From Amanita rubescens (Eukaryota > Basidiomycota > Agaricomycetes > Agaricales > Amanitaceae), in assembly GCA_015039365.1 (NCBI GenBank), contig WION01000021.1:355350-419349 (forward strand): a stretch of DNA of 64,000 nt, read 5' to 3'. The notes beneath the pieces were generated by a model. The model was not told the DNA's origin. It worked only from the letters and a program-made list of their open reading frames with translations, and searched no databases. This document shows positions 11,901 through 22,175 of this stretch, piece after piece (positions within the stretch are counted from its first letter, which is position 1; each line of letters begins with the position of its first letter). Both the position numbers and the translations under genes were made by a program.

Positions 11901-14586
11901 CAGTGGCTTGTCTGTTGCAAATGAATTGATATCATATCCTATTCACAGTGGGTGAGTAACAATAATCTTTTATTTTACAGCTATGTCATAGTCACAATTT
12001 CACAGCATGTAAGTTATGACCATTTATTTCGGTCATGCTCATCCATGATCAATAGAATGTGAGAAATACTGCAAGTTTTCTTGTAAATCCTCTGATCCAT
12101 ATCATGTGCAACAGATTGTAAGTGATACTTCAACTCATCATGAAACTTCATGGCTCACTATACACAGTCAGTGAGTGAAGCTACAAATTATACAAGCTAG
12201 CCAGGCTGCACATCATTTTCATGACAAACAGAATGTAAGCTTTTATCCCATTTATTCTCTGAGGTTGGCTCATCATCTCAATCTACTTACCTAACAGAAT
12301 GTGAGCATACATGCTTTTTAGTGACAGTTCCACCTTATCCTGTGATAAATAGATAGTGTGTGACATTGCTTAGTCTTGTTAAGCAGTCCATCTGATTATC
12401 ACATGGGCAACAGAAAGTAATGACATTATCTCAGGCTTTCCTGCTAAGCAGATTAATCTCATCATGAGCAGTTTGTAGGTAACAATACTTTTTGACCCAG
12501 GCAATTTCATCCCCATTAAACAGGATGTGAGTTTTAACTGCCTTATTTTTTGAAAAATCCTTATCACAACAAACAGAAATATGAAGTGAGTTAAAACCAG
12601 GAATACTTTTGCTGTCTCATCACACAATCAATAGAATGTAAGTAAACAGTTCCAAATTTTGCCCACATACTTCTTACATTCAACCATTGACCCATAGGAT
12701 GTAAGTGACACTGGGTATTCTGCTGCCAGAAAGTCTTAATGGATATCTTATGACTTATAGCCTGTAAGTGACATTCTACTCCTCCAGGAGCTCTCATTAT
12801 ATCATATAATGATGCCAACAGGGAGTGAGCATTATTTTCTGCTTCTTGAGCCTATTATGTATAATAAATCACATACACAACAGTTTGTAAGTGATTTCTC
12901 TTGCAGGGTGATTTTTTCACATCTCTTCCACTATTGAACAGAGAGTGAGAGCACTGTACATTTTTCCTGGAAGTAAATCTCATGTATCTGGTCATACAAC
13001 TGACAGGGAGTTAGTAATGTTTCATGATTTTTCAAAGGGAGACTTATCAAAGTCATATCTATCTATTTATCTATCAATAGGGAGTAAGTTGACATGTTTT
13101 CCTGAGAAGGCTGCAATCTCATCACAAATCTTCTTACAAACAACAGGGGGTGGGTGACATACTATTTGTGTTTATTAAATAAGTTTCATCCATTTTGGCT
13201 TATGACCATCAGTCAGTGAGTGATATTATGCTTTAATCTATGGTGACATATTAATTACATCTCATGTCTTAAAATGTCAGAATGTGAGTGACAGAAATGC
13301 AAGCTGAAGCAGAATTTTCATTGTATGACCATCAGGAAGTGAGTGTCACTTGATTTTTGGTAGTGACATTATTTCTCATGTGTGCAATATTAATAAATAG
13401 GATGTGAGTAACATTGTAACAGTTTTCTCAAGCTATTTTCACAACTCATACCTTGGTCAAAGCAAGTGAGTTATGTTTGCCCTTATGTCTGTTGCTTGTC
13501 TAATGGTGGACAGTTTGTGAGTAAGAGCACACAATTTAAGCTGATTGATTTTATTCCATGACCAACAGTTTGTGAGTGGCTCACATGATATTGCTGGGGA
13601 GATTTTGTCTCATGACCAACAGTTTGTGAGTAACCCTACACATGTTCTACTAGGTAACTTATGCAATCTTGCACAATGAACAGGGAGTGAGTTACATTGT
13701 GAATTGATGTCTGCTTTGGCAACTCTCATCAACTGTCATCTCATGATGAATAGGAAGTAAGTGATTATGTGCACTTTCCTGTCTGAGAGTTGTCTGATTT
13801 AAGGACCAACAGCAAGTAAGTGACATAAAACATTTCTTCTTAGTCTCATTTCATTTCATCTGATGAACAACAGAGAGTCAGTAAATTTGCACTCTTATCA
13901 GTATAAAATCCTATCAGAACTCATCCCATGAACAGGATGTGAGCAAGACCCCTTTCTCTGATTAATGCATCCTTCTTATGTAAATTTAACAGAAAGTGAG
14001 ACCATCAGCTTTGTACTAGTATTTTATACTGCTGATATTATCATAAATAGATTGTAAGAAATGATGCCTTTGCAATATTCCTTTCTGATGGCTTTCCCTA
14101 TTACTTACCTCTCTAGGTAAGTATTGGCAGTTCAAGGTATAGAAAATTTCATGCTAATTTGTATGCAGTTTGTATGTTTGATGTACATGGGATATTTTGC
14201 TCTTGCTCATGGATAGTCTGTATTTTTCTCCATGTTTGGAGGGAAAAAAACAACAAAATTTTCACCAAAGGTAAGAGGTGCTTATGTCTGTGGAGTACAA
14301 ATGATAGTAACATAGACAGCCTTCAACCTGCCAAATCATAGTTGGTAATATAACTGATTCAATTTATATTTTCTTTGGTTAACTCTATGCAGCAATGATT
14401 ATCATTTGCAAGCTGTCATTCTGGATAAATAAGCCATTCAAATATTCAATCATTGAGGCTTTAGACCAATTCAAGAGCCAAGGATATGAGAAGAAGCTGA
14501 AGACTAGCATTACTTCCCTGTCCCTGCCCAAAGATGGTGATGAATTGCTTAAATTCCTGTATGATCTGATTAAGGACAAGTTCTGA
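9000..14586 (+). CDS. G-domain GTPase, copy 1, with microexon chain
   Basis: A P-loop GTPase of the AIG1/HSR1-like G-domain type that is abundant in mushroom genomes; the cellular role is unknown. N-terminal exons: 9000-9030, 9098-9250 (P-loop GRANAGKTT), 9300-9346, 9406-9575 (HDSQGFES, the DxxG motif), 9631-9707, 9838-10029 (TKFD, the G4 motif), 10087-10222, and 10274-10354, which ends KFPHYW in phase 0. Next comes a 12-nt exon (10419-10430), then about 60 mostly 3-nt exons up to about 14216. Then follow a 54-nt exon 14217-14270 (FFSMFGG), a 3-nt exon 14342-14344, and a last exon 14393-14586 (KLSFWINKPF, then a charged tail). The stop is at 14584-14586. The phase at the last join is unresolved: the final exon needs phase 1, but the exons I assigned give phase 0, so one exon near 14100-14340 is mis-called or missing. 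A shorter product ending in the stop TGA at 10223-10225 is also possible if the 10223 donor is not used. Confidence 0.75.
10419..14216 (+). repeat. Tandem single-codon microexon / mini-intron array, copy 1
   Basis: A chain of units, each a complete minimal intron: a GTRAGT-like donor, 45-70 nt, a branch-like TGAC/TAAC/TGAT element, and an AACAG/AATAG-type acceptor, with three bases before the next donor. I count 61 candidate exons by hand: 58 of 3 nt plus one each of 12, 15 and 9 nt, all multiples of three. Examples: 10670-10672 TGG, 10728-10730 TTT, 10786-10788 GAA. Intron interiors have diverged beyond recognition, so a repeat alone would not explain why the two borders and the 3-nt spacing stay intact. 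Donors are mostly GTGAGT or GTAAGT; one near 10850 is GC (GAG|GCGAGT). No unit codon is a stop, and none of the 3-nt exons ends in C. Confidence 0.8.
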
Positions 14587-15359
14587 TGGTTTGTACTCCA
14601 TCTAATTTTACACCATCTCACTTCACAATTGAATTTTTGAAGCAAAAGATATCACACAAATTGCCATATGGCCCGGGATACAGAGCCTGAAGGATCATTT
14701 CTTCTCTATGCCTGCCTGGTTTATGCCAATATCTTCTTTTTTCCTATGCCTGCCTTTGTTGTACCAACACTTTTGTCCTTTCCCCAGGCTGGTTATTCTT
14801 CCTGCCTGGATATATCAATGTACACCATTTGTCTTTTGCTTACTATGATAGTCCTCTTTGGGTACAGACTGTTGTTTACATAAAACTGAATGTCACTGCT
14901 GTGTGCTTCAGGTTTCAGTGTTTGAGCTGGGGAAGATTATGACAAGCCTGTTTAACAATGAACTTGTTGATTAAAAATGTTCATGAAAGTGTTGAACATC
15001 TCAAACTTGTTCTGAGATCTTTCTCACCTTCTAATCAGATGGCCATGCTAAGATATGCACACCGGGGTTACCTGACAGTGAAGTATGGAATTTTCCAAGC
15101 TGAACAATCAGGCTGGCAACACATAATGCACAAGCAGATCCAAGAGAGAATAGTGAGCAGTGTGTTTGTCTGGCATTGTTATTGCTATCATAAAGGTGGA
15201 CTAAATAAGTGATACTAATTACGGAAAACATACGTGCACGCAAACAAGGATAAGAACGGATGAGGTTGTTCAATAACGGATGACATGTATATGTTAGATG
15301 GCGAGCTCTATCGTATGGTGTCAGGGTTGATATATCGACAAGTCGGACGGCACAGCCGC
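14587..15359. other. 3' flank of GTPase copy 1 and TOM70
   Basis: AT-rich sequence between two convergent genes. Short open frames (14668-14883 and 14958-15212) show no domain. A hydrophobic, cysteine-containing stretch near 14700-14880 is probably UTR or non-coding. Confidence 0.45.
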
Positions 15360-17851
15360 TCAGAACATGCCCCGCGCGAGCTGGTTAAGCTGCGCCGCCT
15401 GGTCGGGATAATTTTTCTGGAATTCGATCTGTGCTTCTGTAGCCTGTGAATCGACTCCAATCAATAATCGTTCATGACTCAAGTGCAAGGCAATCACTCA
15501 CGTATTTATATGTTAGGGCGTTGTTCAGCTCCGGTTCGTTCCTCGCTAGTTGGACTTGCTTTTCGAACATCTCGGCTGCTTTGTCAATTTTGCCTTGTTG
15601 TAGGTTAAGCTGCGCCAGGGTCGCTATCGCCGCTTCGCACTCGGGGTCAATGCGGAGGGCTTCGTTGCAACACCGTTCGGCAGCTCCAGCATCTTGTTTC
15701 CATTGGAATAGTGTAAGACCCTTGTTTACGAGCGGGAGAACGTTCGCAAGGCGTCTAGCATGAACCTGTCAGAACCAGGACGCAGAACATTGGAAACACT
15801 CACTTGTCCTTTTCCAACTCGAACGACTTGTCAAACTTTTCCGCCGCTTCCTCGAACCTTTGTTGGTCCAACAAAAGCTCTCCGCTACGCCCCGTCATCA
15901 GATTCAACACAAGGTCCGAAAAGAAGATACACTTACTAATAGTTGTATGGCTCGCTCCTCTGCGGGAACGCTTTCAACGTTTTCCTAAACGTAGCCATGC
16001 CATTTGCCAAGCTACCCGACTTGTACTGTGCAACGGCCAACTGGATATGGCTAAACACGAATTTGTCATCCAACTCCGTCGAACGGGTGTAGTTCTCCGC
16101 CGCTTCGTTAAACTCGTTCATGATAAATAGCACTAGCGCAGGTCAACGGCTGGAATCACACGTAGAGTGCACACTCGTACCTTGTCCTCGGTGATAGAAG
16201 GCATCAGGGTCGTTCGGGTTTTGGCTGATCGCATCGTCAAAGCATTGGAACGCTTTTTTAGGATCGCCTTGTTCCATGTATACACTGGCCAGCTTGACGA
16301 GACTTTGAGTAAATTCCGGAGCAACTGCGATGGACGCAACGAAGTCGTCTTTGGCCCCATCGACGTCGCCAGTCAAGAACCTAGTCAAAAATCAGGCATA
16401 AAATTCGTAAGAGTGCACTTTGGCAACGTACTTGAACGTTCCACGAAGGTTGAGTGCCTCAGCCTTTCCTGCAGGCCATGAAATCCCCTGCTCCAGCGAC
16501 TCGTTGATATACGTCAAAGCATGGGGGTAGTCCGGAGCATCGAGCGCCTCCAGCGCCAGTTTTAGGGTCTGGTCGCCTTGCGACGGATTTTCGGGCAGTG
16601 TAGGGTGTGATCCTGCTCGAAAGAAAACATGTGGTTAACAATGGTTAGCGTTCGCAACACGCCAGGCTTACGGAGACGGAATGCAGCAAAGTAGGCTTGA
16701 ATAAAGTTGAACGATGGTAATCGAGGTTCCCGAGTCTGCCGGCCATGCAGAGCAGCGTCAGCTACCAGCTTTAAAAAAGAAACGCAGAACAGAAACGCAC
16801 TGCCATAAGCTCGGCACTTTTTTTCGTCGCCAGTTTTTTCAATACGCGTTCTACAGATTGGGCAGTATTTTGGTTTTGGAACTTGTCCAAGATGGTTGCG
16901 GCGGTAAAATCTGCAGTGGTGTTAAGTGAGGAAGGAAAAGAAGGGGGGGATAGAATTGCATACCTCGCAGAGACTCTTCGTATCTCTCCAACCCTTCCAA
17001 CGCCAGCGCGCGCCTATTCAATGCCTTGACGTACCCCGGTTCCAGTTTCAGCGCCTCATCGCAGTCATTGACCACAAGTTCGTGCTTAGGTGGGGACATG
17101 TTGATATAACCTGTAATTCGTCTTGTTAACTGTCTGTATTGTGACGGCGAAGAGCTTCACAAACTCACATGCTGCACGGTTCGAGTAAAATACCGAGTCA
17201 GCCTTAGGCGAGACCTGGATCGCTTGCGTATACAACTCTACAGCCCTTGCAAAGTCCTTGCCCGTGTACGCCGTGTTGCCTTTGGATTTGTACTCTGAAG
17301 CTTTTTTCGTCCGTTCCTACACCATACCCCGCATGTTTAACACATAACGAAAAGGTTGCAAGAATACAGGACCCTTACCTCAGTTGACATCCCGGCAATC
17401 TGAGCCTCTGACAACACTTCGACCTCACCCTCGCCTACAAAAACGAAGTATCCAAGTCAGCATCGAACACCAGGCAGGACAAACTGCACATAAGACAAAA
17501 CTCACCACTGGTGGATGCAGGCTTCACTTCCTCTAAAATCGGGCCGTCCTCATCCTTCACCGTCTTCTTCTTCTTGCTCTTCCTCTTCTTTCCGTCACTC
17601 CCCGCTTCTCCAGCGGCACCCTCCCCCTTTTCCACATCCACACCTCTCTTCGTCCGCCTTCTCGAGCCACCTGCACCGGCAGACGAAGAAGCCACATGGT
17701 ACTGGTAGGCCGCGACACCACCTACGGCCAAGAGAGCTGCAGCAGTACCAATGAGAACCGCGCGTTTATTCTCAGCAACGAAGCCTTGAATTCTCTCGAT
17801 AATCGACGTGCTCTCTTCTACGCCATAATTTGAGGCAGACTGCGAGGTCAT
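15360..17851 (-). CDS. TOM70: Mitochondrial import receptor TOM70
   Basis: TOM70 sits in the mitochondrial outer membrane and receives Hsp70/Hsp90-bound precursor proteins for the TOM complex. Start chosen at 17851 ([15 protein letters not shown]); the longer upstream frame adds a non-conserved basic leader. Residues about 29-46 form one membrane anchor ([19 protein letters not shown]). A highly charged linker with a poly-lysine run (KKRKSKKKK) follows, then TPRs: [12 protein letters not shown] and [50 protein letters not shown] with [13 protein letters not shown], and [17 protein letters not shown]. The protein ends QLARGMF at 15360. Several introns of about 50-60 nt interrupt it (for example near 17100-17170, 16610-16660 and 15900-15935). 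The architecture (N-terminal anchor, charged linker, TPR array) matches the family well, and no disruption was seen. Confidence 0.9.
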
Positions 17852-18030
17852 GGTGTTGGTAAGGATGGTCGAGGATGTACGGCTGTTCAATGGCTTTTTT
17901 CGGGATCGTGGGAATATTCGGCATCCCATTCGGCACTTCCTGATTGGTTGTCCGTAAACGTTTCCACACTAGTAGGATACTAATGTACTACTAATACGCT
18001 ACAATGCAATGTGTATTAAAATCTCAAATC

Positions 18031-20550
18031 TCATCTGGCACTCCGCTTCTCCTCCACGACCTTCTGCACCCATCTCAGCAGTACAGTTTCCAACATATCC
18101 TCCCATCCCTCGTCTTTCCTCGCCACGATGCGAGCGTCAAACTCGATGACCGGCTCCGTTGAAGACACCGGTCGTATTTTGGGCGGTGATGTACCTGGTC
18201 CAGGCATGCCAGTGTGACTTGTTGATCCTGGACTGGAAGCAGATTGAATGTGCCCAATGAGTTTCAGCGAATTCAGCGACGTCTGATTGAGTGGTTGATT
18301 TGGCGTTTGAATCGGGAGCAAGTACCGAAGCTTCAGTGCCCTGTAAAGTCATTGAATCGCTTAGGACAGACAACAAATACCAACGAAACACGTACCCGGC
18401 CCAGAGTCTCAAATTATCCGTCCTCCTAAACGTCCATCCCTTCTTTTCACTACTTTCCGTCTCCGATTGGGCCTTTTCAAGCGAAATGATATCGTGTATG
18501 CTGTCTTTACTGACGTATCCCCACGGCTTCTTGCTCTTGCGCACGCACGTGTTATACGCCATGCACAACAACTGGCCAGAGGACAGACTGCTTAAAAAGT
18601 CTGTCCTTGAATGAGGAGAACCCAACGCAGACAAAAGTTGCGAAGACAAAAACGCGCCCAGAAGCGCGTGAGCTCTTCCTAACCACAAGCATCAGCATAG
18701 ATACTTGGCATGACGCAAAACTTACCCAGATTGTCGCCAACGAACTTCGTCCTCTTTGCCCAACCGGGGAGATCCTCGTCATCCACACTGTCATCTTCGT
18801 CCTCTTCTCCCTCCGGAATACCAGCCTCCATTTCCTCTGGCTCCTCCGTCAAACTCATCCCCCTCAACAACTCCACCGCACTGGTGCTCACCCTCCTCCG
18901 ATTATCCGCCGCCGCCGCCATGATCCGCCCTGCACCATCCCCAGTACTCACTCTCCGCCCTTTACTCCTCGGTCTCATCACCCTCCTACGCTCCCTCTCC
19001 CATCCGCGTTCCATCCCCCTCACAGGCCGCTCCTCTTCCCGCTCCTGCCCCTCCTGCACCCCAAAAATGACTTTATCCACCACATCCAAATACCCCTTCA
19101 CCACCTCCCTCTCCCTAGCCAACTCCTCCATCCTCACATCTTGGCGATACAGCCACCCACTCCCCAACACCAGCCTCTCATCCCACAACTCCCGTTTCTT
19201 CTCCTCCTCAACATCACTATCACTCTCTTCGTTTTCCCAAACAGGAACCTCCTCGAGCCTGTCCCCGACTTGAATCTGAACGAGCGAGTAAGTGATGGAT
19301 AAATCACCGTCATGATCATGATGCCGCGCATCCAACTCATGATGATGGTTCAACCCCAAATCCGGGCTCATCGCACGCGCAGCAGCGCCAGCCCCCTCGC
19401 TCAGCGCATCGTACGCGTCATCGCTCAACGGTAATCGATACCGTTCCTCCACCTCCCTCAACGCAGCCAACACCTCCAAAGCCGATTTCCTAACAAGCGT
19501 AGAGGGTTCACCGGCACCTTTCTTTTGATGCTTCTGCGTGACTTGATCGCGTTCCCGACGTAAAAGATCCGGAGCCTTGTCAGGGGGAGGTTTCGCAGAC
19601 GACGAAGAAGAAGACGTGTGCGCCTCGTGACCACTCAGAGGGGTATTATGTCGATTCTGTTTACTAGGCGTACCACCTGGTCCGAGCACCATCGGTCTGA
19701 GATGAGCTCGCGAGTGGACCGGGGAAAGTGCTGAATCATCCGGGAGCGACACGAGGTAGTTCCTCGTCGATCGGATCGCTCTCGTCGTCGTTTTGAGAAG
19801 TTCGAGCACGTCGACGGGTGTAGATGATGAAGGGTCGCTGATGGTGACGATGGGGCGGTTTTCTGAGGGGAAGGATTGTTGGGTGTAGGCGGAGTGGGGT
19901 GGAAGATCATCGTTATCGAGGTTCCAGGCACGCGTTACGGCATTGAGGTCGTCAACGACACCTGGGAGGAGGGAGTCTGGATCTGTTTCGTACGTCTTGG
20001 GCTGGTTGGGTAGGAAGGTGGGTTTGTTTGGGATGGGGAGTGGGAGAGTGAATGTTTCTGGGAAGAGGGATTTGGTGGTGCTAGGCGGAGAGGACGAGAG
20101 GGATGATGTAGATGTCGATGGGGTGATGCTGGGGAGGTATGAAGCCCCTCCAATGGCGGGAACTAGACCATGGTGTGGTTTTTCGAGTGAACTATGGAAG
20201 ATCGTTAGCGTTCTAATTCTGTTAGGTGAAGCCGTGACGTACTCTTTATTCGCGACTAGTCCAGTCTTGGTAAAGTAGTGTTGTAGATGTTCAATACTTC
20301 CTAGGGCGAGGACGCTCTCGCGTTTGGCCGCGCTTCGGCTGAAAGGCTTGAGCGTCTTCGCATTAAATTTCGAATTTGGGTAAACGGCAGTAGGACGGCG
20401 ATTGGGTCCCGCTCTTTCTTCTGAACCTGGACTTTGGGGCGAAGGTGCTGAGCCAGTGCTCAATGTGCCCGTCGAGTCAGGAGTAAGACTCATGGGCGAG
20501 GGAGAGGCAGAGCCTGAGCTTTCTGCAGTCCACGAAGAGGTTCTTGCCAT
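18031..20550 (-). CDS. Conserved uncharacterised protein with serine/proline-rich N terminus
   Basis: Function not recognised. The first large exon starts at 20550 (MARTSSWTAESSGSASPSP). An in-frame 51-nt GT-AG segment near 20193-20243 may be an intron. The first 550 residues are mostly disordered and Ser/Pro/Glu-rich with short ordered islands (RKSALEVLAALREVEERYRL; LVLGSGWLYRQDVRMEELAR). A GTAAGT intron around 18675-18721 joins to the ordered C-terminal part: RAHALLGAFLSSQLLSALG, SSGQLLCMAYNTCVRKSKKP, GWTFRRTDNLRLWAG, then after another intron LKLRYLLPIQ, and ending VLLRWVQKVVEEKRSAR at the stop 18031. It lies immediately upstream of TOM70 in the same orientation. The C-terminal block looks like a real folded domain; I cannot name it. 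Confidence 0.7.
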
Positions 20551-22175
20551 TCGGGCGTGGGAAGTCTCATCAACATTTGTCGCGACAACTAATTACGCGC
20601 CGTGTCAGGTTGCCAGGACCAAGCCAGAGGTCAAGGGGGAAAGTTCATGGTCAAGTTTGAAGGTGGGATTGAAGGCCAGGAGCAAATGGCAAGAAGGGGA
20701 GGAAGGGGAAAGGGAGGGTCATTGGAGATGGGATTGATTGGAGTGAATACGAGTTTCAGTAGAACTTATTGGACGACTATCATTATTAGTGTAACATCCA
20801 ACTCCACAAAAAGTCATTGTACTTGTTATATAGTGTTAAGAGTCCTTCCTCGTCGTCAAGATATTCACCAAGAATAGCGAACGGGTGTTCAAGCGAAATC
20901 ATTTCTTACTTAATTTTCAATACCTTTCGCATCGCGCCATGGTTGATCTCAGCGCGCCAAACTGTCGGAGATCATTAAATTGAGCAAGGAGGTGTAGTAA
21001 GAAATTGAGGGTGCACTTTTGGATTCTGGTACAAAGGCCTCGGCGTCGACCGCGGCGGGATCACTAAAGGATAGAGAGCGGGTGATGACGTATACACGGT
21101 TTTGGTCACTGTTACGCATGGTGGTCAGATTGGACAGATAAGGGAGAGGTAGATATGAACCAAACTAACCGTCGAGATTTCTGCCACTGGACCAGTGCCA
21201 AGAGTGAGACTTCGACTTCGACCGAGTTTTCTTTTACTCTTTCCGTGTGACTGTAGAGAAGGGACAGGCGCTGCATAAGCAGAATGGAACAGTGAGCGAG
21301 AGGCGCAGGAAGCGCCAGCTGTATGACGGCGCTGACGGGCTATGGAGTGTCGGATGTCAGCTGTGCACCTGCTGCGGACATGCTTTTCCAGTCTGTTGAT
21401 ATGGTCCACATGCGTTTGTTGACCATCTCGGACCAGCACTTCCGTTTTCTTTGCCTTATCATTCGATCTTGTCCCAGATCACGATGACGCCGATGATGAC
21501 GAGGAGAGGAAGGACACCAGCGGCGGTTTCTTTCGTGGGAGGAAGATTGGAGGCGACGTGTTGAGAGACATGTACGCATCAGCAGGGACGGCGCGCCTTC
21601 TGAAGCGAGCGCCCGTCCGTATTGTTGCGCTACTGAGAGTCTTAGTTTCGAGAAAGAGCTAGAATAGAAGGAAGACGGGGTGAGGCGGGGTTACGTTGCT
21701 GAATGGAGCAAGTTATCCAAATATGTATGACCGGGGCTGAGAGCGAGTTCCTGTCAGTGCACCCTCGTGAACTTATAGTTCGCCCGCTATTGGCAACCCT
21801 TTGACTCCCTGCACCCTTCGATTTCGCTCTTGCCCGTGCCACACAGTACACTTACATCACTCTGCGCTCTCCCAAGTCTTGTTTCTAACGTTATCTCTTT
21901 GATCTCGACTCGCCGCTGCTAGGCTACGTGACACCATCTACACTTCACTACTGTAGGTCAAGCCAAATAATCAACTCACCACTGTTACCTGCTAATCTCT
22001 TAATCCTGTTGGGCCAGATCCCTCTGTCGGGTACACAACTCCGAACGGTCAAATTCTTGATTCACACGCCCAGCTATTGCATTTCCTATTGTCCGATTTG
22101 GCTTTTCTGTGGAACCAGACATTTCCTTTTCACTGGCAGAACCCCCTCATCAAACAATTTCATTGTGATTCTACC
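20551..22175. other. Intergenic region, possible small minus-strand gene
   Basis: Mostly without a convincing gene. On the minus strand, 21040-21650 holds short overlapping frames: RFRRRAVPADAYMS near 21570-21600, a hydrophobic run GVLPLLVIIGVIVIWDKIE near 21465-21520 that ends in a stop, and a charged helix-like VDHINRLEKHV near 21370. They lie in different frames and I could not join them with credible introns, so I do not call a gene. The last part should carry the promoter of GTPase copy 2. Confidence 0.4.

Noticed and set aside
21125..21579. Small tail-anchored protein gene
   Set aside because: A hydrophobic segment is visible, but neighbouring pieces are in other frames and no credible introns join them.
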